From NCBI GenBank assembly GCA_024641475.1, contig JAHECZ010000003.1, positions 44,770-108,769 on the forward strand: DNA of 64,000 nucleotides. The letters are read 5' to 3'. Position 1 is the stretch's first letter. Every line of letters begins with the position of its first letter. Shown in pieces: positions 45,823 to 55,253 of this stretch. The translations under genes were made by a program, and so were the position numbers. The notes under the pieces are model-generated. The model was not told the DNA's origin. It ran no database searches and saw nothing but the letters and a program-made list of their open reading frames with translations. The DNA comes from Gammaproteobacteria bacterium. GTDB taxonomy: Bacteria; Pseudomonadota; Gammaproteobacteria; UBA6429; Thiohalophilaceae.

Positions 45823-47192
45823 GCGGTTGATCTCTGTCGGGATTGTTGTAATGCACTCAGCAAGCGTACATGTAAATTTTCAAAGCCGCCATTACTCATG
45901 ATCACAATATGATCGCCTGCGTGCGCTTGCTGTTGCAGCGCAGTGATTATCGCCTCAGTCGTTGCCAACGCATGACCTCTGCCCTGTAACTGCTGCACAA
46001 TTGGCGTGGTATCCCAACCAAGATTCGCCGGCGCAAAAAACCAGACTTGATCCGCGCCCAATAGCGACGGCCCCAGAGTTTGTGCATGCACGCCCATACG
46101 CATCGTATTGGAACGCGCTTCCAATGCCACCAGAATACGCGCATTGCCAACACGCTTACGCAAACCATCCAGCGTCGTTTGTATCGCGGTGGGATGGTGT
46201 GCAAAATCATCGTACACCGTGATGCCATCGATCACGCCACGGACTTCCATGCGCCGTTTGACGCCGGCGAATTCCGCCAGGCTTTCGATCGACCTGGCAG
46301 CGGGTACGCCGGCATGGCGCGCCGCTGCAATTGCCGCTAACGCATTGGCAACATTATGCATGCCCAATTGATTCCACTGCATGGTACCTTGTGACTTGCC
46401 GCAATAGAGCACATCGAACTCACTGCCATCGGCGTTGCGTAACTGTGCCTGCCAATCACCCGCTGTGCCGAAAGTCTCCAGCGGTGTCCAGCAACCACGT
46501 TGCAATACAGTATCGACTGCCGCCTCCGCTGCGGGCGCAATGATCAAACCATTGCCGGGAACCGTGCGTACCAAATGATGGAATTGTGTTTGAATGGCGC
46601 CGAGGTCGGCAAAAATATCCGCGTGATCGAATTCAAGGTTATTGATGATCACCGTGCGCGGATGATAGTGAACAAACTTGGAGCGTTTATCGAAAAAGGC
46701 GGTATCGTATTCGTCGGCTTCGACAACAAAAAACGGGGCTTGCCCCAACCGCGCGGATTCATGGAAATTGGCCGGAATGCCGCCGATCAAAAATCCCGGT
46801 TGCAGATTATTGTGTTGGAGTAGCCACGCGAGAATACTCGACGTGGTGGTTTTACCATGCGTACCCGCCACGGCGAGCACCCAACGATCCTGCAACACAT
46901 GCTCAGCCAGCCATTGCGGGCCGGAAATATACCGCAAGCCGTTATTCAGCACATACTCTACTGCAGCATTGCCACGTGACATGGCGTTGCCGATCACGAC
47001 ATAATCCGGTGCCGGTGTTAAATGCGCCGGGTCATAACCTTCCATGACGGTAATGCCGGCCTCCGCCAATTGCGTGCTCATTGGCGGATAGACGTTCGCA
47101 TCCGAACCGCTGACCTGAATACCTTTGGCGCGCGCCAGCAAGGCAATACCCGCCATGAACGTACCGCAGATGCCTAGAATATGAATATGCAT
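45819..47192 (-). CDS. mpl: UDP-MurNAc:L-Ala-gamma-D-Glu-meso-Dap ligase (murein recycling)
   Basis: A 457-residue Mur-family ligase that attaches recycled tripeptide directly to UDP-MurNAc. It begins [20 protein letters not shown] and has the P-loop [11 protein letters not shown] (about 111-121), [16 protein letters not shown] and [11 protein letters not shown], the Mpl-type signature. The start abuts the stop of the membrane protein gene with no gap, and the stop overlaps ubiX. It should receive peptide from anhydromuropeptides released by lytic enzymes such as Slt. Confidence 0.95.
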   Translation of the reverse strand: MHIHILGICGTFMAGIALLARAKGIQVSGSDANVYPPMSTQLAEAGITVMEGYDPAHLTPAPDYVVIGNAMSRGNAAVEYVLNNGLRYISGPQWLAEHVLQDRWVLAVAGTHGKTTTSSILAWLLQHNNLQPGFLIGGIPANFHESARLGQAPFFVVEADEYDTAFFDKRSKFVHYHPRTVIINNLEFDHADIFADLGAIQTQFHHLVRTVPGNGLIIAPAAEAAVDTVLQRGCWTPLETFGTAGDWQAQLRNADGSEFDVLYCGKSQGTMQWNQLGMHNVANALAAIAAARHAGVPAARSIESLAEFAGVKRRMEVRGVIDGITVYDDFAHHPTAIQTTLDGLRKRVGNARILVALEARSNTMRMGVHAQTLGPSLLGADQVWFFAPANLGWDTTPIVQQLQGRGHALATTEAIITALQQQAHAGDHIVIMSNGGFENLHVRLLSALQQSRQRSTA

Positions 47193-47720
47193 TTAACTTC
47201 CCATGAAACCAAAATAACTTCGCAAGGCCAACTCAGCCAGAAAAAAACTATACGCCAGCAGCCCGGCGACAAGCAATGAAATTGACAGTGCCTGCCGCAA
47301 GATATACGCATCAATTATTAAACTCCAGACGATGATAAATATACCAACTACGGTTAACAAACCTGAATTTCCTCCTGTGGCAATAACTGCCACGTACAGC
47401 ATTTGGTGAATCAGGCTCAGAATCAGGGAGGCGCCTAGCATTGCGGTGAGGGTTTGTACAACGCGCGCCCCGAAATGAAACAAACGTAACAACACATAGA
47501 TGCCACCAACATTAACCAGCATGACGGCCAATACAAACAGAATACGATTCGCAGCGGGAATATGTGCAATATTTTCCGATGGCAGGAACATTGCCAATAA
47601 CCACAAACCCGTCACACAACCCAGCAACAGCAACAGCAAGAACGGCGAATAAGGCAAATCCTGCGGCCCTTTGCGCAACAGAATTATCTGCAGAAACAAT
47701 TTGAGGAGTGAGGTAAACAT
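47193..47720 (-). CDS. Unknown membrane protein, four to five segments
   Basis: A 175-residue very hydrophobic protein, MFTSLLKLFLQIILLRKGPQ..., with segments near residues 28-50, 64-84, 90-115, 120-145 and 150-172. I recognise no catalytic motif; the overall shape is similar to small YIP1-like proteins. I reject the track start (47855), because it adds 45 non-hydrophobic residues overlapping rnd. The ATG at 47720 has no SD, and TATAAT ends 4 bases before it, suggesting a leaderless mRNA. It is directly fused in the operon to mpl (stop and start adjacent), so it may act in the envelope. Confidence 0.65.
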   Translation of the reverse strand: MFTSLLKLFLQIILLRKGPQDLPYSPFLLLLLLGCVTGLWLLAMFLPSENIAHIPAANRILFVLAVMLVNVGGIYVLLRLFHFGARVVQTLTAMLGASLILSLIHQMLYVAVIATGGNSGLLTVVGIFIIVWSLIIDAYILRQALSISLLVAGLLAYSFFLAELALRSYFGFMGS

Positions 47721-47724
47721 AGGG

Positions 47725-47730
47725 ATTATA
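47725..47730 (-). promoter_or_regulatory. -10 hexamer for the membrane protein-mpl-ubiX operon
   Basis: Perfect TATAAT on the minus strand, ending 4 bases before the ATG at 47720. No -35 consensus is visible. Confidence 0.45.
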
Positions 47731-47734
47731 CTTA

Positions 47735-47740
47735 TATAAT
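47735..47740 (+). promoter_or_regulatory. -10 hexamer for rnd
   Basis: Perfect TATAAT on the plus strand, 32 bases before the rnd ATG and only 4 bases from the opposing -10. The two promoters overlap back to back. No good -35 is visible. Confidence 0.45.
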
Positions 47741-47772
47741 ACACAAAACCACCGAGGGACGCTGCCGTCGTT

Positions 47773-48909
47773 ATGTCACAAAATGAATTTGTGTTTGTCA
47801 CCACCGCAGCGCAGCTCGCCGAGGTGTGCGCTGTTTTCACGCAGCATGATGCCATTGCCGTGGATACCGAGTTTACACGTGAAAAGACCTATTATCCGCA
47901 GCTCGGCCTGATACAAATTGCCAGCACTGATCTGGTCGCCTGCATTGATCCCATCGCGATTTCTGATCTGACACCGCTGCAGACACTTTTTACTGCACCC
48001 ACACTCACTAAAGTCCTGCACGCGGCACGACAGGATCTGGAAGTGGTGTGGCAACGGTTGCAAGTCATCCCTGCGCCCTTGTTTGACACACAGCTCGGCG
48101 CCGCCTTTCTTGGTCTGCACGAGCAAATGAGTTATGCCGCACTGATCACGCATTACCTGGGAATTAACCTGCCCAAGGCGCATACCCGCGCCGACTGGTG
48201 TCAACGACCTCTTAGTACCGAACAATTGCACTACGCTGCCGATGATGTGCGTTACCTGATCGCAGTGTATCCACAGTTGCTCACCGCATTACGTGATAAA
48301 GGTCGCCTGGTTTGGTGCCGGCATGAATGCGATCAACTGGGGGGCCTCGTTTGCACTGAACCCAATCCCGACGATCTCTGGCAAAACGTGGGCGGACAAC
48401 AGCGTCTCGAACCACAACAACTGGCCGTTTTGCGCACACTCACCCGTTGGCGTGAACAATTCGCGCGCCAATCCAATCGACCACGCCAATGGATTTTACG
48501 GGATGAGGTTTTACTGAGCCTCGCGCAACAGGCACCGCAGACCAGGGAACAATTGCAGGCGATTGAGGCATTACCTCCTGCCACACTGCAACGCCATGGC
48601 GAGATACTACTAAACCTGATCGCTGCAGCTTTGGCATTGCCACCGGAACAATGGCCTGTTGCCAATAACTATATACCGTTAACACCGGCACAAAAATCGC
48701 AGATCAGTTCACTCAGCGCGAAATTACGGCAACTAGCCGAACAACACCACATTGCTACACCGCTGCTGGCCACCCGCCGCGATCTGGAACACTTGTTGAT
48801 TCACCACCAGACGATCCCGTTATTACAAGACTGGCGCTATGAATTGGCGGGCAAAACCTTGCTGGAAAACGTGCCCGCCGAAATCCGCGTGGCATTAGCC
48901 CACGAGTAG
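47773..48909 (+). CDS. rnd: Ribonuclease D
   Basis: A 378-residue 3'-5' exoribonuclease. DEDDy domain (about 1-180): Exo I VDTEFTRE, Exo II in HAARQDLEVVWQ and Exo III HYAADDVRYL with the Tyr. HRDC domain (about 215-295): LTRWREQFARQSNRPRQWILRDE. A second small C-terminal domain follows. It trims tRNA and small RNA 3' ends. Length is near E. coli RNase D. The stop TAG shares a G with the GTG start of the next gene, so both are co-transcribed. Confidence 0.94.
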   Translation: MSQNEFVFVTTAAQLAEVCAVFTQHDAIAVDTEFTREKTYYPQLGLIQIASTDLVACIDPIAISDLTPLQTLFTAPTLTKVLHAARQDLEVVWQRLQVIPAPLFDTQLGAAFLGLHEQMSYAALITHYLGINLPKAHTRADWCQRPLSTEQLHYAADDVRYLIAVYPQLLTALRDKGRLVWCRHECDQLGGLVCTEPNPDDLWQNVGGQQRLEPQQLAVLRTLTRWREQFARQSNRPRQWILRDEVLLSLAQQAPQTREQLQAIEALPPATLQRHGEILLNLIAAALALPPEQWPVANNYIPLTPAQKSQISSLSAKLRQLAEQHHIATPLLATRRDLEHLLIHHQTIPLLQDWRYELAGKTLLENVPAEIRVALAHE

Positions 48910-50081
48910 TGGCTCGCATCCCCATGCCACAATCCCGTTATCGTTTCCCCTGGCGTGAACAGAATAACTGCGAATTATTGATCGATGGCCGTGAATTTTA
49001 TCCTGCTATGCTGGCGCAGATTGAGTCAGCACAACACTGCATAATGCTGGAACAATATCTGTTGATTTCCGGTCAGATGGCACACCAGTTTATTGCCGCC
49101 CTGGAACAGGCCGCGCAACGCGGCGTTGCCGTATATCTATTACTGGATGATTATGGAGCGCGCGACTTGTCGCAGCCAGATCGCCAACGACTACAGCGCG
49201 CGCCATTGCACTGTCATTTCTTTAACCCATTCCGCTGGTCAGCTGTTTATCGCAGCCTGCAACGTGATCACCGCAAATTACTGATCGTAGATAATCAGAC
49301 TGCATTTATCGGCGGCGCAGGTATCGCGGATACTTTTATGTATGCACATGTGGGCCGCCCCGCATGGCATGATATCGCCGTCAAAATGCAGGGCAGCATT
49401 GTCCAGGATTGGAGTGCGTTATTCATCACTGCCTGGCAAGATGCCACTCGACAAGTTGTAACAAAGAATCTGCCTACATCGCCTTCAGGAGAACAATCCG
49501 CGCAGGTACAAATTGCTCACGGCATTTTTAAAAATGAGATCATGCGCGCTGCTATTCGGCAGATTAAAAAAGCGCAGCAACATGTCTGGATTGCCACGCC
49601 GTATTTTGTAACGACCCGGAAAATTCGCCGGGAACTACGCCGCGCTGCAAAAAATGGCATTGATGTGCGCCTGTTATTGCCTGGGCCGCTCAGTGATCAT
49701 CCCTGGGTATCCTATGCTGCACGCCGCCATTACCAACACTTGTTGCTCGATAAGGTACGCATCTTTGAATTTCAGCCGAGTTTCCTTCACGCCAAACTGA
49801 TCTTTTGTGATGACTGGGTGTCGATCGGGTCAAGCAATTTTGACCGCTGGAATCAGCGCTGGAACCTCGATGCCAATGTGGCTATCGCTCATCCCCAATT
49901 TACTGCGCAGGTTACGGCCTTCTTCGAGATGGATTTTTCTAATAGTCTGGAGATTACAGCAATAAGTTGGCAACAACGCCACTGGCGGCAGCGCTTGCGT
50001 GAATGGTGGTATGGCTACTGGATAGTTTTAATTCAGTGGATTGAATATTGGGTCATCCAATTTCACCGTAACCACAAATAA
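48909..50081 (+). CDS. Cardiolipin synthase-like phospholipase D protein
   Basis: A 390-residue PLD-superfamily enzyme with two HKD motifs: DHRKLLIVDNQTAFIGG (about 117-133; HxK with R) and FLHAKLIFCDDWVSIGSSN (about 295-313). It has no N-terminal membrane helices, which resembles ClsB (YbhO) more than ClsA. It would transfer phosphatidyl groups to glycerol or phosphatidylglycerol. The C-terminus is amphipathic and Trp-rich and may bind membrane. The start is GTG at 48909 overlapping the rnd stop; the ATG at 48924 is an alternative. It ends at a strong terminator. Confidence 0.85.
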   Translation: MARIPMPQSRYRFPWREQNNCELLIDGREFYPAMLAQIESAQHCIMLEQYLLISGQMAHQFIAALEQAAQRGVAVYLLLDDYGARDLSQPDRQRLQRAPLHCHFFNPFRWSAVYRSLQRDHRKLLIVDNQTAFIGGAGIADTFMYAHVGRPAWHDIAVKMQGSIVQDWSALFITAWQDATRQVVTKNLPTSPSGEQSAQVQIAHGIFKNEIMRAAIRQIKKAQQHVWIATPYFVTTRKIRRELRRAAKNGIDVRLLLPGPLSDHPWVSYAARRHYQHLLLDKVRIFEFQPSFLHAKLIFCDDWVSIGSSNFDRWNQRWNLDANVAIAHPQFTAQVTAFFEMDFSNSLEITAISWQQRHWRQRLREWWYGYWIVLIQWIEYWVIQFHRNHK

Positions 50082-50109
50082 AAAAGGCGGGCTAATCGCC
50101 CGCCTTTTT
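50081..50109. terminator. Bidirectional intrinsic terminator
   Basis: The 7-base GC stem GGCGGGC/GCCCGCC, extended by A5/T5, has a TAATC loop and U-tracts both ways. It lies between the convergent cls-like and adk genes. Confidence 0.92.
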
Positions 50110-50128
50110 ATTACTGCCTCGACGTCGC

Positions 50129-51106
50129 TTAACGGCGCCGCGCTTTCTTGTTGGCTTTGGCTTTTTTCTTCGCGACTTTCTTCTTCGCTTTACCGCCCTT
50201 TTTGGCTTTTGCCTTGGCCTTCTTCACCACTTTCTTCGCTGATTTTTTCTTGCCAGCTTTTTTGGCGACTTTTTTCTTGGCGGCCTTTTTCTTGGCAACT
50301 TTCTTTTTCGCTACTTTCTTGGCGGCTTTTTTCTTACCGGCGGTCTTTTTACCGGCCTTTTTCGCCGCTTTCTTCTTGCCGGCTTTTTTCTTGGCTTTCG
50401 GTGCAGCTGCTTTCGCCTTCTTCTTGGCAGCAGGTTTGCCAGCTGCTTTACCTGCAGCCGGTGCACTTTCGAGGATCTTCACCAGGCTGGCAAAAATGGC
50501 CTTGATATCACCCATACCTGAGACGGTACGCAGTTTGCCCTGTTTGCGGTAGTAGTCGATGATGGGCGCAGTCTGATTTTCATAGACCTTGAGACGGTTA
50601 CCGATGGTTGCTTCGTTATCATCCGAACGCTGCATCAGTTTGCCGCCGCATTTGTCGCAGACGCCATCGATACGTGCCGGGCTGAAATGGACGTTATACA
50701 TCTGTCCGCAAGCGGTACAGGTACGCCGGCCGGTCAGACGCTTCATCAGAATATCCATATCGACGTCGATATGCAGCGCGGTTTGGATACTGCCACCAAT
50801 ATTCGCAAGCACCTTATCCAGCGCGTCAGCCTGTGCCAGATTGCGCGGGAAACCATCGAGGATAAAACCTTTCTTGGCATCTGGCTTGGCCAGACGTTCA
50901 CGGATCATGCCCAGTACGATGTCGTCTGACACCAGCTGACCGGCATCCATCGCCTGCTTGGCGCGAACGCCCAGCGCTGTGCCTGCAGCAACGGCCTCAC
51001 GTAACAGATCGCCGGTAGACACCTGTGGTATGCCGTATTTCTCGATGAGCATTTTGGCTTGCGTGCCTTTGCCCCCACCAGGGGCACCGATTAATACGAT
51101 TCTCAT
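50129..51106 (-). CDS. adk: Adenylate kinase with a histone-H1-like Lys/Ala C-terminal tail
   Basis: 325 residues. Residues 1-214 are a full adenylate kinase: P-loop GAPGGGKGTQ (8-17), DGFPRN (84-89), and a LID of the zinc type with Cys130, Cys133, Cys150 and Cys153, unlike the Cys-free LID of E. coli. It interconverts 2 ADP with ATP and AMP. Residues 215-325 are a low-complexity basic tail built from AAKK, KKVAKKK and KKAGKKK units, with 54 Lys, 3 Arg and no Asp or Glu by count, ending KKARRR. This resembles histone H1/AlgP-like nucleic-acid-binding tails. The frame is continuous. The start at 51106 replaces a track start 33 codons upstream. Confidence 0.93.
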   Translation of the reverse strand: MRIVLIGAPGGGKGTQAKMLIEKYGIPQVSTGDLLREAVAAGTALGVRAKQAMDAGQLVSDDIVLGMIRERLAKPDAKKGFILDGFPRNLAQADALDKVLANIGGSIQTALHIDVDMDILMKRLTGRRTCTACGQMYNVHFSPARIDGVCDKCGGKLMQRSDDNEATIGNRLKVYENQTAPIIDYYRKQGKLRTVSGMGDIKAIFASLVKILESAPAAGKAAGKPAAKKKAKAAAPKAKKKAGKKKAAKKAGKKTAGKKKAAKKVAKKKVAKKKAAKKKVAKKAGKKKSAKKVVKKAKAKAKKGGKAKKKVAKKKAKANKKARRR

Positions 51107-51483
51107 ATTGTTCTTCTCGCTCCTTACAGAGTTTGCGATGTTGCCCACCGGAGGTGGACAACGCTTGAGGTATACGTGTTGCATGACAATGACACAAAAC
51201 CGCACGCACTACGTCATCCTGGAATGGTAAAACTAGACTACCCATGCAGTTCAAGTCAATGACATTTTGTGTGCAAAATCAAGAGTACAGACAATAAAGT
51301 GACAGCAGCTATCGATATGTTACACAGCATGCCAACATTGAGGGGACACATTATCATCTACCCCTAATGAGCTAGTCATCTTGCGCACACTATTCCCTCC
51401 CGTCGGATTCTGCTTTGCGCACAGGACTGGTAGAATATGCGGCCTTAACCGCTGCTTTCTTCCATTCCTGAAAGGTTCTCGCT
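51107..51483. other. Divergent intergenic region adk/ppa (377 bases)
   Basis: Noncoding on both strands. Contents I can support: the adk SD region (GGAG and GAGAAG), a TGG-TAGAAT extended -10 for ppa, and no strong hairpin or repeat. The middle 200 bases are unremarkable and somewhat AT-rich. A GGGGACA at 51341 is not part of the palindrome found at 52642. Confidence 0.5.
51428..51436 (+). promoter_or_regulatory. Extended -10 promoter for ppa
   Basis: TGG-TAGAAT fits an extended -10, 47 bases before the ppa ATG. There is no convincing -35. Confidence 0.4.
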
Positions 51484-52032
51484 ATGAATTTGGATCGTGT
51501 AGGTCCGGGCAAAAACATCCCGGATGACTTTAACGTCATTATTGAAATTCCCGCTCACAGCGACCCGGTGAAATATGAAGTTGATAAGGAAACCGGCGCC
51601 ATGTTTGTGGATCGTTTCATGAATACGGCAATGCACTATCCGTGCAATTACGGTTATATCCCCAAAACCCTCTCCGCAGACGGCGATCCGGTTGATGTGT
51701 TGGTCATCGCGCCAATCCCGCTCATTAGTGGTGCGGTGATGCGCTGCCGTGCGGTAGGCATGCTCAATATGGCTGACGAAAAAGGACAGGACACCAAAAT
51801 CCTGGCGGTTCCTATCGATAAGATTTGTACCTTATACCGCACCGTTAAATCCCCGCAGGATTTACCGCAGCAGTTGTTACGACAGATCCAGCACTTCTTC
51901 GAACATTACAAAGATCTCGAAGATGGCAAATGGGTCAAGGTACAAGGTTGGGAAGACGCCAAGGCGGCCGCCGCCGATATTCGCGCGGCGATTGTGCGTT
52001 TTGATCAATCACCGACCAAACCGTATTTCTAG
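51484..52032 (+). CDS. ppa: Soluble inorganic pyrophosphatase, family I
   Basis: A 182-residue enzyme hydrolysing PPi to phosphate, with Mg2+. Motifs: [28 protein letters not shown], the family I signature [10 protein letters not shown], and later [13 protein letters not shown]. The SD AAAGG lies about 8 bases upstream. It is followed after 6 bases by a phosphodiesterase gene. A membrane proton-pumping PPase (hppA) lies 0.6 kb further on the other strand, so the cell can both waste and harvest PPi. Confidence 0.96.
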   Translation: MNLDRVGPGKNIPDDFNVIIEIPAHSDPVKYEVDKETGAMFVDRFMNTAMHYPCNYGYIPKTLSADGDPVDVLVIAPIPLISGAVMRCRAVGMLNMADEKGQDTKILAVPIDKICTLYRTVKSPQDLPQQLLRQIQHFFEHYKDLEDGKWVKVQGWEDAKAAAADIRAAIVRFDQSPTKPYF

Positions 52033-52038
52033 GCCGGT

Positions 52039-52599
52039 ATGAAAATTTGCATCCTCTCTGATAGTCATGACAACCGCGCCCTGCTGGGCAAGGCGGTCGA
52101 TGACGCCAAGGCGCGTGGTGCCAGTGCCGTATTGCATTGCGGTGATGTGGTCGCCCCGACGACTCTGCGCATCCTGCTAAAAGTAGGCTTACCTGTGCAC
52201 GTAATCCACGGCAATAACACCGGCGATTTGGTGAACCTCTGCAAACTCAGCAAGGAACATCCCAATATCATTCTGTATCACGGCCAGGACGCCGATCTGA
52301 TGCTGGGTGGTTGCCGGGTATTCGTGGTGCACTATCCGCACTATGCCCATGCCCTCGCCTTGACCGGCGATTACGACATCGTCTGTTGCGGTCATGACCA
52401 CCGCACCAGTATCACGCCCTACCAAACCGTTAAGGGCACTACAGCGACTGTCATTAACCCAGGCACGGTTGGTGGCGTTGGCGCCGAACCAACCTATATT
52501 TTGGCGGATCTCGCCAGCCGCGAATTCACTATCCACACCGTGCCGATCGACCCCGACCAGGTGCTCAATCGCACCCCGGTCACACCGCATCATGCATAA
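52039..52599 (+). CDS. YfcE/MJ0936-family metallophosphoesterase
   Basis: A 186-residue calcineurin-like phosphodiesterase. Metal ligands: SDSHDN (DxH, residues 7-12), HCGDVV (GD), HGNNTG (GNH-like with N), and then VVHYPH and CGHDHRT. It probably hydrolyses phosphodiesters; the physiological substrate is not known. It is co-transcribed with ppa. The 3' end meets a terminator oriented for the opposite strand (52598). Confidence 0.88.
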   Translation: MKICILSDSHDNRALLGKAVDDAKARGASAVLHCGDVVAPTTLRILLKVGLPVHVIHGNNTGDLVNLCKLSKEHPNIILYHGQDADLMLGGCRVFVVHYPHYAHALALTGDYDIVCCGHDHRTSITPYQTVKGTTATVINPGTVGGVGAEPTYILADLASREFTIHTVPIDPDQVLNRTPVTPHHA

Positions 52600-52631
52600 A
52601 AAAAGCCGTGCTGGTTTTCACCAGCACGGCT
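52598..52631 (-). terminator. Intrinsic terminator for hppA
   Basis: An 11-base stem (AGCCGTGCTGG/CCAGCACGGCT) with a 6-base loop. In the minus direction it is followed by seven U, so it ends hppA transcription. In the plus direction the A-run precedes the stem and no U follows. Confidence 0.85.
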
Positions 52632-52641
52632 GTCTCGAACC

Positions 52642-52665
52642 GGGGACAGATTTAAATCTGTCCCC
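52642..52665. repeat. 24-base perfect palindrome, REP-like
   Basis: Twelve-base arms GGGGACAGATTT and its exact complement meet with no spacer. It lies 6 bases after the hppA stop and before the terminator hairpin. The GGGGACAGA core resembles dispersed palindromes linked to REP-associated transposases, but only one copy is seen here. Confidence 0.6.
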
Positions 52666-52671
52666 AGTCAT

Positions 52672-54705
52672 TTAGCCCATCAAAGGAATGATCAACAGTG
52701 CCACGATGTTGATGATCTTGATCAACGGATTGACAGCCGGGCCGGCCGTATCTTTGTACGGATCACCAACGGTGTCGCCGGTAACCGCCGCTTTATGTGC
52801 GTCAGAACCTTTGCCGCCGAAATTGCCCTGTTCGATATATTTCTTGGCGTTATCCCATGCACCACCACCGGTGGTCATCGAGATAGCCACGAACAAGCCT
52901 GTCACGATCGAACCCATCAGCACACCACCCAGCGCGCGGGTACCTGCACCAGGACCAAATGCCATGTTCATGACGATGACCACGACAATGGGTACCAATA
53001 CCGGTAACAGTGAAGGAATAATCATTTCCTTGATGGCCGCTTTGGTCAGCATGTCGACGCAGGTGCCGTATTCGGGCTTGCCCTTGCCTTCCATAATGCC
53101 AGCGATTTCTTTGAACTGACGGCGCACTTCGACAACCACTGCACCCGCCGCACGACCCACCGCTTCCATACCCATGGCACCGAACAGATACGGCACCAAA
53201 CCACCAATGAATAAGCCAATGATCACGGCTGGATCAGACAATGAGAAGCTGACTGCTTTGCCTGCCGCTTCCAAGGTGTGGGTGTAATCGGCAAACAATA
53301 CCAGCGCAGCAAGGCCGGCAGAACCAATTGCATAGCCTTTGGTCACTGCTTTAGTGGTGTTACCAACCGCATCCAGTGGATCGGTCACATTCCGCACCTT
53401 CTCAGGCAGCTCGGCCATTTCAGCAATACCACCGGCGTTATCGGTAATCGGGCCATAGGCATCCAGCGCAACGATAATACCGGTCATGCTCAGCATCGAA
53501 GTTGCTGCGATGGCGATGCCATACAAGCCTGCCAGATGATAGGCACCCCAGATACCGACACAGATAACCAGCACTGGCGCGGCGGTGGCTTTCATCGAAA
53601 CCGCCAAGCCCTGGATCACATTGGTACCATGACCAGTCGTCGATGACTTCGCGATACCCTGCACCGGCGCGTATTCGGTCGCCGTGTAGTATTCAGTAAT
53701 CATGACTAATGCCGCAGTGACGCCCAAGCCGATCAGCGCGGTATAATAGATCGACCGCACGCTGTACAGACCATTGCCGGCCATCAACCAATCAGTGACG
53801 AACCAGAAGGCTACAGCTGAAATCACGCCTGCCACGATCAGACCGCGATATAACGCGTTCATGATCTTGCCGCCTTCACGGGCACTGACGAAATAGGTTC
53901 CGATAATCGATCCAATGATCGACACACCACCGAGCACTAATGGATAAATGACTGCATTGCCGAAGCCTTTGAGCATCAACGAACCTAACAGCATCGTTGC
54001 AATGATGGTCACCGCATAGGTCTCGAACAAATCGGCTGCCATACCAGCGCAGTCGCCGACGTTGTCACCGACGTTATCAGCGATAACCGCAGGATTACGT
54101 GGATCATCTTCGGGAATACCGGCTTCTACTTTACCAACCAGATCAGCGCCAACATCGGCGCCCTTGGTAAAGATACCGCCGCCCAAACGCGCAAAGATGG
54201 AAATCAGTGAACCACCGAAGGCCAGGCCGACTAACGGCTTGACGGGATCCACATCGGGCATCGTTTTGAGGATGGCGTAATAACCGGCCACACCCAACAG
54301 ACCCAGCCCCACCACCAACATACCGGTGATGGCACCGCCGCGAAATGCGACTTGCAGCGCTGCATTCAGGCCATTGTTCGCCGCTTCAGCGGTACGCACA
54401 TTGGCTCGCACGGAAATGTTCATGCCGATGTAACCTGCCATGCCGGACAACACGGCACCGATAATAAAACCGTAAGCAGTGAGATGATCCAGCTTGACGA
54501 AGATAGCGATAAACAACACCACGCCCACCATAGCAATGGTGGTGTACTGACGTTTGAGATAAGCACTCGCGCCTTCCTGAATAGCGAGTGCAATGCTTTG
54601 CATTTTTTCATTGCCCTTGGACAACTTCAAAATACTAAAAATAGAAATGACACCGTAGACGATGGCGATGACTGCAGCCAATAGTGCGAAATTCAACCCC
54701 GACAT
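52672..54705 (-). CDS. hppA: Membrane H+-translocating pyrophosphatase, K+-independent type
   Basis: A 677-residue pump with about 16 membrane helices. It couples PPi hydrolysis to proton export. The PPi motif [11 protein letters not shown] is followed by [19 protein letters not shown] (Mg-PPi binding). [10 protein letters not shown] has Lys where K+-dependent enzymes have Ala, which points to the K+-independent class. C-terminal [15 protein letters not shown] is intact. The start at 54705 (MSGLNFALL) has GGAGGAAGC directly before it; the track start adds 16 residues. It runs opposite to ppa. Confidence 0.96.
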   Translation of the reverse strand: MSGLNFALLAAVIAIVYGVISIFSILKLSKGNEKMQSIALAIQEGASAYLKRQYTTIAMVGVVLFIAIFVKLDHLTAYGFIIGAVLSGMAGYIGMNISVRANVRTAEAANNGLNAALQVAFRGGAITGMLVVGLGLLGVAGYYAILKTMPDVDPVKPLVGLAFGGSLISIFARLGGGIFTKGADVGADLVGKVEAGIPEDDPRNPAVIADNVGDNVGDCAGMAADLFETYAVTIIATMLLGSLMLKGFGNAVIYPLVLGGVSIIGSIIGTYFVSAREGGKIMNALYRGLIVAGVISAVAFWFVTDWLMAGNGLYSVRSIYYTALIGLGVTAALVMITEYYTATEYAPVQGIAKSSTTGHGTNVIQGLAVSMKATAAPVLVICVGIWGAYHLAGLYGIAIAATSMLSMTGIIVALDAYGPITDNAGGIAEMAELPEKVRNVTDPLDAVGNTTKAVTKGYAIGSAGLAALVLFADYTHTLEAAGKAVSFSLSDPAVIIGLFIGGLVPYLFGAMGMEAVGRAAGAVVVEVRRQFKEIAGIMEGKGKPEYGTCVDMLTKAAIKEMIIPSLLPVLVPIVVVIVMNMAFGPGAGTRALGGVLMGSIVTGLFVAISMTTGGGAWDNAKKYIEQGNFGGKGSDAHKAAVTGDTVGDPYKDTAGPAVNPLIKIINIVALLIIPLMG

Positions 54706-54815
54706 GCTTCCTCCAGATTTCATTATTGTGTGGCGATGTTTTACGCCTAACACAGCAAGATTTCCAGTAAGAAAAAAGGTTTTTTAACTGATTTTTTTTG
54801 CTATTAAACGAATTT

Positions 54816-55253
54816 TTAACCCCATAACCGTGACCACCAGCGTCGCCGGGATTGTGTAACTTGAATTGCCGCTTGCAAATCCACCGGCGGGATGCGACTG
54901 AGAATCCAGCCAGGCAATGGCGGGTTATCACTGAACCCGCAGACCACGCCCAGATTATTCGGGTCGTAAATCTTTATATAAGTGGGTTCGGTTTTGCTAT
55001 CCACATAAACGATTCCGCAATAATCTTCATCGTGTTCGCGATGCAGTAACGCATCAATCTCAATAACGAAGTGTCGCAACTGAACTGCAGACACAACCTG
55101 TTGTGGTGGTGCTTCGCCGATGGCATACACATACCAGCCTTCTGCCTGCATATTCAGTACTTGCCAAAAATCGGCCAGATCCTGCCAACTGCGTAATCCA
55201 TAAAAGCTGCCGCGAAATGCCTGCATAAATTCATTCGGTGCTTCAGTCTGCAT
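54816..55253 (-). CDS. Unknown protein co-transcribed with moaE
   Basis: A 145-residue soluble protein with no recognised domain. It opens MQTEAPNEFMQAFRGSFYGL and contains AEGWYVYAIGE, HFVIEIDALLHREHDEDYCGIVY and DPNNLGVVCG, reading as an alpha/beta protein of about four strands. The C-terminus is basic (RRRWWSRLWG). The ATG at 55253 overlaps moaE by 11 bases, so it is probably translated with it; the track start is inside moaE. A molybdenum-cofactor role is possible from position only. Confidence 0.65.
   Translation of the reverse strand: MQTEAPNEFMQAFRGSFYGLRSWQDLADFWQVLNMQAEGWYVYAIGEAPPQQVVSAVQLRHFVIEIDALLHREHDEDYCGIVYVDSKTEPTYIKIYDPNNLGVVCGFSDNPPLPGWILSRIPPVDLQAAIQVTQSRRRWWSRLWG

Noticed and set aside
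50148-50552. 134-residue plus-strand ORF rich in Phe, Leu and Ala
   Set aside because: It is the complement of the Lys/Ala repeat tail of adk; AAG/AAA and GCN codons read backward give Phe, Leu and Ala. No SD or conserved pattern.
52598-52631. Terminator for the ppa-phosphodiesterase operon
   Set aside because: In the plus direction the A-run precedes the stem and no U-tract follows; it fits hppA on the minus strand instead.
52632-52665. tRNA-like TCGAACC sequence
   Set aside because: No cloverleaf around it; it lies between a terminator hairpin and the palindrome.
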